Below, piece by piece: positions 30,545 through 38,418 of a DNA stretch of 64,000 nucleotides (its first letter is position 1; the number at the start of each line of letters is the position of its first letter). The position numbers were made by a program, and so were the translations under genes. This stretch comes from Vicinamibacterales bacterium (lineage in GTDB: Bacteria; Acidobacteriota; Vicinamibacteria; Vicinamibacterales; UBA2999), in contig JAUXWO010000117.1 of the NCBI GenBank assembly GCA_030680175.1, positions 1 to 64,000 on the forward strand, in the 5' to 3' direction. The notes below the pieces were generated by a model. It was not told the DNA's origin. It saw only the letters and a program-made list of their open reading frames with translations, and made no database searches.

Positions 30545-31774
30545 CTACGGGGCGGTGACCCGGTCGGGGAGGGACGGCGCCACCGCCGGCAGCGGGAGCG
30601 CGAAGGCCGCGGCCCCGAGCGGCACCAGGCCGACCAGCGAGAGCGCCAGAGGCAGGCCCGCGCGGTCGGCCACCAGCCCGACGATCGGCACCATCAGCCC
30701 GCCCGTCCCCCACGCGAACCCCATCATCAGCGACGACACCGTCGCCGCGCTCACCGGCGCCAGCGCCTGGCCGAACGTCACGTTCACCGGCAGCGTGGAC
30801 TGCAGCAGGAAGCCGCCCACCGCGAGCAGCAGCGTGAGCGTCCAGCCGGTCATGAGCGGGCCGGCGACGAGGAACGGCACGGCCGAGACCAGGGACCAGA
30901 TGATCACCCGTCGCGGGCCGAAGCGATCGGCGAGCGGGCCGCCGAGGAACCCGCCGATGCCGCTCAGGAACAGATACAGCGACACGGCGGCGCTTGCCTC
31001 GCCGACGCCCATCCCCTGCCGCGTCAGCAGCACCGGCATGAACGTCGCCAGCCCCGCCCCGGTCAGCGTCCGCAGCACGACGACGAAGTAGAGCAGCGTC
31101 AGGGGCCGCGCGTAGGGGCGCAGGCCGCGGAAGCCGCCGGCGGACCCGCGCGGCGGCGGCTCGATCGGCGGCACGCGCCGCAGCGTGTACGCGAGCGCCA
31201 CGAGGCCCGGGATGGCGATCACCGGCGACCAGCCGAGGCCCACCGCCGCGATCATCGGCGCGAAGACCAGCGGGGCGATCGAGAAGCCGAGCGACCCGCC
31301 CGTGATGTGCACCGACATCGAGAAGCCCTTGCGATGGTCGGAGATCGCGTGGACGAGCGCCGCCGCGGGCGGATGGAACATCGCGCCGCCGAAGCCGCCG
31401 AGGATCAGGATGAGGCCCAGCGTGAGCGGTGACGAGGCCCAGCCGATGGCGCTGAGCACCACGACCGCGAGCAGCGGCCCCGCGATCACCAGCCGCCGCG
31501 GACGCCAGCGATCCGCGATCGCGCCGAAGCCGAGCTGCGAGACCGAACTCGCCAGCTGGAAGCACATGGCGAGCGTGCCCGCCATCGTGAGCGACATCCC
31601 GAGCGCCGGGATGAGCAGCGGCAGCAGCGGCGCGTAGATGTTCCCGTACGCGTCCACGACGAAGTGCGTCGAGGCCATCAGCGGAATCGCCGGATGCAGG
31701 CCGAAGAACCGCCGCGGTGCGGCCGCTGGCGCCGGCGCCGCAGACGGCATCACGTCGCGGGCAGGCGTCGTCAT
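30545..31774 (-). CDS. MFS transporter, fosmidomycin-resistance (Fsr)-like
   Basis: A 409-residue major-facilitator protein with about twelve hydrophobic segments. STHFVVDAYGNIYAPLLPLL at the first helix, GAIADRWRPRRL between helices 2 and 3, and GGAMFHPPAAALVH in the fourth recall Fsr-type efflux proteins. The second half repeats the pattern with GPLADRFGPRRV. Its ATG overlaps the murJ stop, so it is coupled to a peptidoglycan-precursor flippase gene. Substrate is unknown; drug or small-acid efflux is usual in this group. Confidence 0.87.
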   Translation of the reverse strand: MTTPARDVMPSAAPAPAAAPRRFFGLHPAIPLMASTHFVVDAYGNIYAPLLPLLIPALGMSLTMAGTLAMCFQLASSVSQLGFGAIADRWRPRRLVIAGPLLAVVVLSAIGWASSPLTLGLILILGGFGGAMFHPPAAALVHAISDHRKGFSMSVHITGGSLGFSIAPLVFAPMIAAVGLGWSPVIAIPGLVALAYTLRRVPPIEPPPRGSAGGFRGLRPYARPLTLLYFVVVLRTLTGAGLATFMPVLLTRQGMGVGEASAAVSLYLFLSGIGGFLGGPLADRFGPRRVIIWSLVSAVPFLVAGPLMTGWTLTLLLAVGGFLLQSTLPVNVTFGQALAPVSAATVSSLMMGFAWGTGGLMVPIVGLVADRAGLPLALSLVGLVPLGAAAFALPLPAVAPSLPDRVTAP

Positions 31775-33447
31775 GGGCGGCGGCCGCTCATGCGCCGCAC
31801 GCGGCCGAGGACGAGCGCGCGCGCCTCCTCGAACTCAGGCACCCCGAACAGATGCGAGGCCGCGGCGAGCACGCCGAGCCCCACGGCAATCGCGCCGCCC
31901 ACCCGCAGCACCTGCACGAGCGCGGCATCCCCGGGCAGCAGCACCTGCAGCCCGATCTCCGCGCCCCAGACCGCTCCGGCCATGACGATCGCCGCCAGCA
32001 GGACGCGGCCGAACGTCCCGGCGATCCTCGGGCCGTCCACGCCGCCGATCTCGCGCCGCAGCAGGTACAGCTGCGCCGCCGCGTTCACGAGCGCCGTGAT
32101 CGAGGTGCCAAGGGCCAGTCCCTGGTAGCTCATCACCCGCACGAGCGCCAGGTTCAGCACGACGTTCACCACCACCGACGCCATGCTCACCATCACCGGG
32201 ATGCGGCTGCGCTTCAGCGCATAGAACGTCGGCGCGACGATGCGGACGACGGAGTAGCCGACGAGGCCGATGGCGTAGAAGCGGAGCGCGGCGGCGGTCG
32301 ACGCGGTGTCGGCCGGCGTGAAGCTCCCGTGCTCGAAGATCACGCGCACGATCGGCTCGGCCAGCACGAGCAGCCCGAGCGTCGCCGGGATGTTCAAGCT
32401 CATCATCAACCCGATCGCCGAGGCGACCGTCGTGCGCATCGCGGGGTGGTTGTCGGCGGCCGCCAGGCGCGAGATCGCGGGCGTGGATGCGGCCGCGATC
32501 GACACACCGAAGAGTCCGATCGGCAGGTACATCAGCCGGAACGCGAAGTCGAGCCACGAGACCGCCCCGGTGCCCTCGCCGGTGGCGAGCACCGTGTTGA
32601 CGAAGACGTTGATCTGCGTCGCCGCCAGCCCGATCGTGCCCGGGCCCATCAGCAGCAGCACCTGCCGCAGCCCCGGGTCCCGCACGTCGAGCACGGCCTG
32701 GTACCGGAAGCCCTCGCGGCGAATCGGCGGCCACTGGATCAAGAGCTGTCCGGCGCCGCCGACGAGCGTGCCCAGGGCGATGACGACGATCGGATCGACG
32801 CCGAGCGCCGGGGCGACGGGGACGAACATGAGGGCGATGAGGATGCTGGCCACGTTGAACATCGCCGGCGAGAGCGCGGGCACGAAGAAGTGGCCGAGCG
32901 AGTTCAGCATGCCCATCAGCACCGCGGCCAGGGCCACGAGCGACAGGAACGGCAGCATGATGCGCGTCAGCTGCACCGTCAGCGTCAGCTTGCCGGGCAC
33001 CTCCGCGAAGCTCGAGGCGAAGAGCCGCACGATCGGATCGGCGAAGACGATGCCCGCCAGCACCAGCGCGCCCGTGACCAGCACCAGCGCGTTGATCACC
33101 GAACTGGCCAGCCGCCACGCGCGCTCGCGGCCGTGCAGCGCGAGCTCGCGGGTGAAGGTCGGGACGAACGCCGCGCTCATCGCGCCCTCGGCGAAGAGGT
33201 CGCGGGCGAGGTTCGGGATGCGGAACGCGACGCGGAACGCGTCCATCGCGTCGCCGGCGCCGAAGTAGTACGCCAGTACTTGATCGCGGACCAGTCCGAG
33301 CACCCGGCTTGCCATCGTCGCCAGCCCGAAGGCGCCGGCTGAGCGGGCAAGGTGCGGGGAGGGGGCGGAGGGGGAGGGGCCGCCGGCCGTGCCGTCCCCC
33401 GCGGTCCCATCGGGGCGCGCGGGCTGGCCGGGGTCGTCTACGGGCAT
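31771..33447 (-). CDS. murJ: Lipid II flippase MurJ (MviN)
   Basis: A 558-residue MOP-superfamily protein with about fourteen hydrophobic helices; it moves lipid II across the inner membrane for peptidoglycan assembly. The conserved region near the first helices (ASRVLGLVRDQVLAYYFG, then DAFRVAFRIPNLARDLFAEG and SAAFVPTF) matches MurJ closely, including the arginines lining the cavity. About 35 N-terminal residues are Pro/Gly/Ala-rich and unconserved. It is separate from the dcw cluster, 12.6 kb upstream, and precedes an MFS gene with an ATGA overlap. Confidence 0.94.
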   Translation of the reverse strand: MPVDDPGQPARPDGTAGDGTAGGPSPSAPSPHLARSAGAFGLATMASRVLGLVRDQVLAYYFGAGDAMDAFRVAFRIPNLARDLFAEGAMSAAFVPTFTRELALHGRERAWRLASSVINALVLVTGALVLAGIVFADPIVRLFASSFAEVPGKLTLTVQLTRIMLPFLSLVALAAVLMGMLNSLGHFFVPALSPAMFNVASILIALMFVPVAPALGVDPIVVIALGTLVGGAGQLLIQWPPIRREGFRYQAVLDVRDPGLRQVLLLMGPGTIGLAATQINVFVNTVLATGEGTGAVSWLDFAFRLMYLPIGLFGVSIAAASTPAISRLAAADNHPAMRTTVASAIGLMMSLNIPATLGLLVLAEPIVRVIFEHGSFTPADTASTAAALRFYAIGLVGYSVVRIVAPTFYALKRSRIPVMVSMASVVVNVVLNLALVRVMSYQGLALGTSITALVNAAAQLYLLRREIGGVDGPRIAGTFGRVLLAAIVMAGAVWGAEIGLQVLLPGDAALVQVLRVGGAIAVGLGVLAAASHLFGVPEFEEARALVLGRVRRMSGRRP

Positions 33448-33553
33448 GGGTCGTGGAAGCGTAGCACGGACAAGACGTTAGGGCCGATCTGAGCAGGGAG
33501 CCGCCCGGCTGGCCTGGTGCCGTGCCCCCGCGGGGACCCCTGCCGTGCCCCCA

Positions 33554-33588
33554 ATAAAAACGGGCTCCTGCCTGATAGCAGGAGCCCG
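33554..33588 (-). terminator. Rho-independent terminator, minus strand
   Basis: CGGGCTCCTGC pairs with GCAGGAGCCCG (11-bp stem, 6-nt loop at 33572-33577) and, on the minus strand, runs into TTTTTATT (33560-33553). It ends transcription between yqeY and murJ. Plus-strand orientation has no U-tract. Confidence 0.9.
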
Positions 33589-33619
33589 AAGGAGGATGGT
33601 GAGAGGCTGACTAGGCCCT
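33554..33619 (-). ncRNA. Candidate short transcript or leader ending at the terminator
   Basis: A perfect minus-strand TATAAT at 33631-33626 lies about 65 nt upstream of the strong terminator, so transcription from it would give a roughly 65-nt RNA ending in the hairpin. No open reading frame of note lies inside. An 18-bp palindrome sits just upstream. The TATAAT may be fortuitous, in which case the hairpin simply ends the yqeY message. Confidence 0.3.
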
Positions 33620-33652
33620 TCAGAGATTATAGACGGACGCTGGCTCCGGATT

Positions 33653-33670
33653 GTTTGCAACCGTGCAAAC
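33653..33670. promoter_or_regulatory. Palindrome upstream of the candidate short transcript
   Basis: GTTTGCA and TGCAAAC flank a 4-bp centre (ACCG). The site is centred about 43 bp upstream of the start predicted from the TATAAT at 33631, a usual place for a regulator. It also lies in the yqeY 3' region, where it could be a minor RNA hairpin. Confidence 0.4.
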
Positions 33671-33718
33671 CTTCGTCTCCATTCCCGGTGACAAGCGGCG
33701 TGACGCGTCACCCCGGTG

Positions 33719-34168
33719 TCATACGGCCAGCCGCGCCCGCACCGCCTCGTTCACCTTCTTGCCGTCCACGCTCTTGCCCTGCAGAGCTGCCATGACCGCT
33801 TTCATCACCTTGCCCATGTCCTTCGGGCTGGTTGCGCCGGTCTCGGCGACCGCGGCGGCGACGGCCGCCTCGATCTCGGCCGGGCTGGCCGCTGGCGGCT
33901 GGTAGGCCTCGAGCACGGCGATCTCCGCCTCTTCCTTGGCGGCCAGCTCGAGCCGGCCGGCGGCGGTGAACTGCTCGATCGAATCGCGCCGCTGCTTGAC
34001 CAGGGCGGCCACGACCTGCTGCGCCTCCGCGTCGTCGAGCGCGCGCGCCTTCTCGACCTCCTTGTTCGTCAGGGCGGTCTTGAGCATCCGGAGCGCCGTC
34101 AACCGCCCGGCGTCTTTGGCCTTCATGGCGACGGCGATGTCATGGCCGATTTGTTCCACGAGCGTCAT
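33719..34168 (-). CDS. yqeY: GatB/YqeY domain protein
   Basis: A 149-residue protein consisting of one GatB/YqeY tail domain: helical N-terminal part (MTLVEQIGHDIAVAMKAKDAGRLTALRML) and C-terminal part with YQPPAASPAEIEAAV and TSPKDMGKVMKAVMAAL. The same domain occurs at the end of GatB, where it contacts tRNA; free-standing YqeY has no settled role. AGGAG lies upstream of the ATG. A heptamer array separates it from the upstream GNAT-like gene, and a terminator ends its transcript downstream. Confidence 0.93.
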   Translation of the reverse strand: MTLVEQIGHDIAVAMKAKDAGRLTALRMLKTALTNKEVEKARALDDAEAQQVVAALVKQRRDSIEQFTAAGRLELAAKEEAEIAVLEAYQPPAASPAEIEAAVAAAVAETGATSPKDMGKVMKAVMAALQGKSVDGKKVNEAVRARLAV

Positions 34169-34202
34169 GTCGATCTCCTGTGGCGTCGGGAAGGGTGGTG
34201 GC

Positions 34203-34258
34203 GATGCTGAGAGCCGAGAGCCGAGAGCCGAGAGCCGACAGCCGAGCGCTGACAGCGA
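34203..34258 (+). repeat. Heptamer array (YGANNGC type) upstream of yqeY
   Basis: Plus-strand reading gives about seven 7-bp units: TGAGAGC, CGAGAGC three times, CGACAGC, CGAGCGC, TGACAGC. The orientation is opposite to the flanking minus-strand genes. Confidence 0.85.
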
Positions 34259-34271
34259 TGGGCGTCAGCCC

Positions 34272-35312
34272 TTAGTGATCCTGTTCGCCGTCGCCGAGCG
34301 TGAAGTGCCAGCCGTCGGTTTTCGTGTAGAAGTCCGCGGGGACGTCCGCGGCGTTCACCTTCACGTGCAGGGTGGCGGCCGACTTCACCGGGAAGTAGCC
34401 CGAGCGTCGCAGGCCGCGCCGGAACGCGGCGTGCGTGACGTGGCAGCGGATCTTGTCGGAATCCTCGGCGCGCGCCTCGCGGTCCACCCAGCGCAGCAGC
34501 GCCTTCAGCCCGCCCTCGTCCGCCGGATCCACCAGCAGGTCGACGATCTGCGTCACGCGGCCGTGCGGCTCGCGGATGTGCCGGTACACCGTGTAGCCCT
34601 CGATCTGTCCGTCGCGCCTGAGGGCCGCCACCGTGTAGCGCACATGTGGCGGCTCGATGAAGCGCCAGTTCAGGTACGCCGCGTCGCGCCGCACCGCCAG
34701 CGTAAGCGACCCCGCCACGCGCGACCACAGCTCGTCGAACCCGCCATCGAAGCGGCGGATGATCTCGACCTCGTCGCGGATCGGCCGCGCGCGCGCGACG
34801 ATGCGGACGAAGGGGACCGAGAGGGCGGAGACGAGCCGGTTGATGGCGACGGGCCAGGTGGGCATGCGCAGCGCGCGCCGCGACAGCGGCTTCACGAGGC
34901 ACGTCATGGTGACCGGCGCCGGCCACCGCATGCGCTCGAGCAGCAGCGCGGTGGCGGACGAGAGTCGCGCCCCCAGCCCGATGCCCACCTGGCGATCCCA
35001 GGCGCGCAGCAGTGTCTCGGCCAGCCCCTGGCGCTGGCGCTCGGCGGCCACGAGCGGATCGATCGCCCAGCCGCCTTCGATGTCGCGGCCCTCGAGCGAC
35101 ACGCGCACGGGCATGATGGGCGCGGCGGCCACGACGGTCGGGCCCTCACGCGCCACGAGGAAGCTCGCATCGCCCTGGGCCGCCGGGTTGCGGCGATGTT
35201 CCCACTCCCAGCGCAGGCGCAGTGCCTCCGGGGCCTCGGTGCCGAACGAGCGCCGGTACAGCTGCTCGATGCCGCGACGATCGTCGGGCCGGAAGCGGTC
35301 GACGTCAGCCAT
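34272..35312 (-). CDS. GNAT-like acyltransferase
   Basis: A 346-residue protein. The N-terminal half has a GNAT-type pattern (DRFRPDDRRGIEQLYRRSFG, SFLVAREGPTVVAAAPIMPV, then LVAAERQRQGLAETLLRA, which is the acetyl-CoA-binding Q/RxxGxG/A-like loop). The C-terminal half (LNWRFIEPPHVRYTVAALRR and on) looks like a second, divergent GNAT domain, as in FemAB-like and polysaccharide-modifying proteins. The ATG at 35312 is preferred to an earlier one at 35366. The upstream region holds a long inverted repeat. Substrate unknown; the adjoining glycan genes suggest an envelope sugar or peptide. Confidence 0.7.
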   Translation of the reverse strand: MADVDRFRPDDRRGIEQLYRRSFGTEAPEALRLRWEWEHRRNPAAQGDASFLVAREGPTVVAAAPIMPVRVSLEGRDIEGGWAIDPLVAAERQRQGLAETLLRAWDRQVGIGLGARLSSATALLLERMRWPAPVTMTCLVKPLSRRALRMPTWPVAINRLVSALSVPFVRIVARARPIRDEVEIIRRFDGGFDELWSRVAGSLTLAVRRDAAYLNWRFIEPPHVRYTVAALRRDGQIEGYTVYRHIREPHGRVTQIVDLLVDPADEGGLKALLRWVDREARAEDSDKIRCHVTHAAFRRGLRRSGYFPVKSAATLHVKVNAADVPADFYTKTDGWHFTLGDGEQDH

Positions 35313-35395
35313 GGGATCCCGAATCGTGGCGGCAGGCGGCGGGCATGGGAACCCGGTGGAAGTCAATCAACATGAATGCCGGAGCACGTGCGAAC

Positions 35396-35422
35396 GCGCA
35401 GTCCAATTGTAATCGACTGCGC
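35396..35422. promoter_or_regulatory. Inverted repeat upstream of the GNAT-like gene
   Basis: Perfect 8-bp arms GCGCAGTC and GACTGCGC flank an 11-bp AT-rich centre that contains minus-strand TACAAT. A repressor site over a -10 element, or an RNA hairpin in the leader, would both fit. No -35 is evident. Confidence 0.4.
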
Positions 35423-35453
35423 CGGTGCTGGCGCACGTTGCGGTCGGGGGGGA

Positions 35454-36194
35454 CTAGCCCGGCGGGCGACGCGGCGGCGTGATGCTGCCGGGGACCGAGG
35501 CGCCGGCCGGTGCGGTGGTCTCTTCCGGCGGCGCCTCGGCCGGCGGCTGTCCCTGGCCCGGCATCATGATGATGGGCGAGTTGGGATTGCCCCCGGTCGG
35601 GAACCGGAACGGCTGGCCGGGTTGTCCGAACGGCATCGGGTTCGGCGACGTCGGCACGAAGATGTTCCCGCCTTCGGGCGGTGGCGGCATCTCCATGTCC
35701 TGATCGACGTACTCCTCGCCCTGTTCCGGCGGCGCCTGCACGATGGGGCCGCGGATGATGCGCTGCGTCCCGTTCATGGCAGGGTTGCCGGGCGCGAAGG
35801 CCGGACGGCCGCTCGGGGCGGCCGGCGCCGCCGCGCTGGCGGGCGGCGCGGTGCTCGTGGCCAGCACGAGGATGCGATCGAAACGCGACGCGCCGGTCGA
35901 GGCGTCGGCGCGGGCCGCGGCCATGTAGCCGGCCACGTTGCGCAGCACGATCTCGAGCGCCTGCTTCTCGGGGACGTCGACGAGCGTGAGCGTCACGGGC
36001 GCACCCGCAATCCGCTCGCCGTTGACGACCGTCGTGCCGCCGACCTTGGCCCATTCGGCGAGGATCTGGCGGACGGGGACATTGGTGGCGTCGAGCGTCA
36101 CGCGGCCGTCGCGGATCTCGAGCGTCAGCTTCTGCGCGGAGGCTGGCGGCGCCAGCAGGAGGAAGACCGCCGCAAATAGTGCCCAGCGGGTCAT
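35454..36194 (-). CDS. Exported STN-domain protein with Pro-rich tail
   Basis: A 246-residue protein with a signal peptide (MTRWALFAAVFLLLAPPASA). Residues about 23-115 match the STN fold of secretins and TonB-dependent receptors (LTLEIRDGRVTLDATNVPVR, QILAEWAKVGG, VPEKQALEIVLRNVAGY). The remaining ~125 residues are low complexity, rich in Pro, Gly, Asn and Gln, with no secretin or beta-barrel domain. STN domains usually sit at the periplasmic end of larger outer-membrane proteins, so a free one may be an adaptor or a pilot-like protein. No partner secretin gene is in the window. Confidence 0.75.
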   Translation of the reverse strand: MTRWALFAAVFLLLAPPASAQKLTLEIRDGRVTLDATNVPVRQILAEWAKVGGTTVVNGERIAGAPVTLTLVDVPEKQALEIVLRNVAGYMAAARADASTGASRFDRILVLATSTAPPASAAAPAAPSGRPAFAPGNPAMNGTQRIIRGPIVQAPPEQGEEYVDQDMEMPPPPEGGNIFVPTSPNPMPFGQPGQPFRFPTGGNPNSPIIMMPGQGQPPAEAPPEETTAPAGASVPGSITPPRRPPG

Positions 36195-36206
36195 GGGATC
36201 AGTATA

Positions 36207-36286
36207 CGCCTTCGGGGGTGCCGGGGTGCCGAAGTGCCGGGGTGCTGAGAGCTGAAAGCCGAAAGCTGGTCGCCGACAGCCTTCTT
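36207..36286. repeat. GGGGTGCC and YGANNGC arrays
   Basis: An 8-bp-period array (GGGGTGCC, GGGGTGCC, GAAGTGCC, GGGGTGCT) passes directly into 7-bp units (TGAGAGC, TGAAAGC, CGAAAGC, CGACAGC) between the STN and DegT genes. Confidence 0.75.
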
Positions 36287-36291
36287 CCCGT

Positions 36292-37398
36292 CTACCCCGC
36301 GAATCCGGCCGCGGCGGCGCCCACGGCTGCCACCTCGGTGTCGGTCAGGCCCGGATACATCGGCAGCGACACCACCTCGGCCGTGATGCGGTCGGCGATG
36401 GGGCACGGGGCCGGGGAGGTCGCGGCCAGCGCCGGTTGGCGCGGGATGGGCACCGGGTAGTGAATCAGCGTCTCGATGCCCGCCGCCGTCATGTGCGCCT
36501 GAAACCGGTCCCGGTGCGGGGTCAGGACCGGGAACAGGTGATACACGTGCCCGGCATCGCACTCGGGGGGCACCGTCAGCGACGCGCCCGCGAGCGCGGC
36601 GCGGTAGCGGGCGGCGATCGCCCGCCGCCGGGCCGTCGCGGCCGCGAGGTGCGGGAGGCGGGCGCGCAGGATGGCCGCCTGCATCTCGTCGAGACGGCTG
36701 TTCGCCCCCGGCTCGGCATGCTGGTACCGCGTCGTCTGCCCGCCGTTGCGGAGCCGGGCGATGCGCGCGGCGAGGGTGGCGTCGCGCGTCGTGACGGCGC
36801 CGCCGTCGCCGAGCGCGCCGAGGTTCTTCGTCGGGTAGAAGCTGTAGGCGGTGGCGATGCCCCAGCTCCCGACCGGCTGTCCCCCGCATGTGGCCAGATG
36901 TGCCTGCGCGGCGTCCTCGACGATCGCCAGGCCATGCCGCTCGGCGATGGCCGCGATCCGCGGCATGTCGGCGGGCTGGCCGTACAGGTGCACGGGCAGG
37001 ATCGCGCGCGTGCGCGGCGTGATCGCGGCCTCGATGGCGGCCGGGTCGAGCGTGAGCCGCGCCGGGTCGAGATCGGCGAACACCGGGCGCGCCCCGGCCA
37101 TCATCACCGCCAGCGCGGTGTACGCGGCCGAGAGCGGCGTCGTGATGACCTCGTCGCCGGGGCCGAGGTCGAGCGCGCGCAGCGCGAGCGTGATCGCATC
37201 CGTGCCGGTCCCGACGCCGACGGCGTGCGGCGCCTGGGTCGCCGCGGCAAACTCCGCCTCGAACGCCTCGACCTCGGGGCCGAGCACGAACCAGCCGCGA
37301 TCCACGACGCGGTGGATGGCGGCGTCGATCCCGGCGCGGTCGGCCTCGTCCGGCACGAGGGCGTTGAAGCGCACGCGCGGCGCGACCGGCGTCGTCAT
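36292..37398 (-). CDS. DegT/DnrJ/EryC1/StrS family sugar aminotransferase
   Basis: A 368-residue PLP-dependent enzyme that aminates keto-sugars bound to nucleotides. FNALVPDEADRAGIDAAIHR, VGVGTGTDAITLAL, IVEDAAQAHLA and the lysine loop SFYPTKNLGALGDGGAV (Schiff-base Lys in PTKN) are all present, as is RLDEMQAAIL near the middle. The ATG overlaps the stop of the upstream epimerase gene. In the operon it probably supplies an amino sugar for surface glycan; some relatives are dehydratases, but those lack this lysine. Confidence 0.92.
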   Translation of the reverse strand: MTTPVAPRVRFNALVPDEADRAGIDAAIHRVVDRGWFVLGPEVEAFEAEFAAATQAPHAVGVGTGTDAITLALRALDLGPGDEVITTPLSAAYTALAVMMAGARPVFADLDPARLTLDPAAIEAAITPRTRAILPVHLYGQPADMPRIAAIAERHGLAIVEDAAQAHLATCGGQPVGSWGIATAYSFYPTKNLGALGDGGAVTTRDATLAARIARLRNGGQTTRYQHAEPGANSRLDEMQAAILRARLPHLAAATARRRAIAARYRAALAGASLTVPPECDAGHVYHLFPVLTPHRDRFQAHMTAAGIETLIHYPVPIPRQPALAATSPAPCPIADRITAEVVSLPMYPGLTDTEVAAVGAAAAGFAG

Positions 37399-38411
37399 GA
37401 CGGCGCGGCCCCCTCGCCGCCGCCCACGTACCGGTCGTAGTGCGCGCGATAGAACGCGAACGTGCGCGTCAGGCCCTCGCGCATCGGGACCGTGGGCGCC
37501 CAGCCGGTCGCCGCCTTGAAGCGCGACGCGTCGGTGTAGAAGCTGCCGATGTCGATCGCCTTCTTCTCGGGCGGCCACTCGACGAAGCGGAAGCGGCCCG
37601 TGCCGGCGATCGCGACGAGCAACTCGACGAGGTCGCGGTGCGTGATGTGTTCGTCGCCGCCGACGTTGAACGCCTCGCCGTTCACCGCATCCGTCGCCCC
37701 CGCCCGCAGGAACGCCTCCACGGCATCGTCCACGTAGACGAAATCGCGGATCTGGGAGCCGTCGCCGAAGACCTGGATCTCCTGGTCCTCGAGCGCGAGG
37801 CGGATGAACCAGCCGATGAAGCCCTGGCGGTTGTGGCGAATCAGCTGGCGCGGGCCGTAGATGTTGGTGAGCCGCAGCGAGCAGGCGCGCACCCCGAAGA
37901 CGTTGTTGTAGACGAGGTGGTAGTACTCGCCGGCGGCCTTGTTGATGCCGTTGACGTCGGTCGGACGCACGAGGTGCTGCTCGGTGACGGGCAGGCGCTC
38001 GGGCTTGCCGTAGATCTGCCGTGTGCTCGCGTAGACGACCTTCACGCCGGGGTTGTGGTGGCGGCACGCCTCGAGCAGCGTGAGCTGGCTCCGGCAGTTG
38101 ATGTCGAGATCCGTGTGCGGATCGCGCATGCTGTCGATGTGGCTCACCTGGCCGGCCAGGTTGAAGATCACCTCGCGGTCGCGTACGAGGTAGTTCATCG
38201 TGCTGGCCTGGCGCACGTCGGCGACGTTGACGCGCACCTGGCCTTCGAGCCCGTCGATGTTGAAGAGGTTGCCGCCGTAGTCCGGGATGAGCGAATCGAC
38301 GAGCAGCACGTCGGCGCCGAGCGCGGCGAGGCGCCGCGCCAGGTTGCTCCCGATGAAGCCCAGGCCGCCGGTGATCATCACGCGGCGGCCCGCGTAAAAC
38401 GCTGGCAGCAT
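37395..38411 (-). CDS. NAD-dependent sugar-nucleotide epimerase/dehydratase with altered YxxxK
   Basis: A 338-residue extended short-chain dehydrogenase/reductase. The Rossmann loop is VMITGGLGFIGSN, followed by LVDSLIPDYGG and the SxS-like YASTRQIYG. The position of the catalytic tyrosine is occupied by Asn154 (VNGINK, Lys158), so the YxxxK pair reads NxxxK. The late signature GDGSQIRDFVYVDDAVEAF is normal. It is close to UDP-glucose 4-epimerase or CDP-paratose epimerase in layout. It follows the GT2 gene by 7 bp and overlaps the DegT gene. Either the mechanism uses another general acid or the family uses a different residue. Confidence 0.88.
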   Translation of the reverse strand: MLPAFYAGRRVMITGGLGFIGSNLARRLAALGADVLLVDSLIPDYGGNLFNIDGLEGQVRVNVADVRQASTMNYLVRDREVIFNLAGQVSHIDSMRDPHTDLDINCRSQLTLLEACRHHNPGVKVVYASTRQIYGKPERLPVTEQHLVRPTDVNGINKAAGEYYHLVYNNVFGVRACSLRLTNIYGPRQLIRHNRQGFIGWFIRLALEDQEIQVFGDGSQIRDFVYVDDAVEAFLRAGATDAVNGEAFNVGGDEHITHRDLVELLVAIAGTGRFRFVEWPPEKKAIDIGSFYTDASRFKAATGWAPTVPMREGLTRTFAFYRAHYDRYVGGGEGAAPS

Positions 38412-38418
38412 CGCGGGG

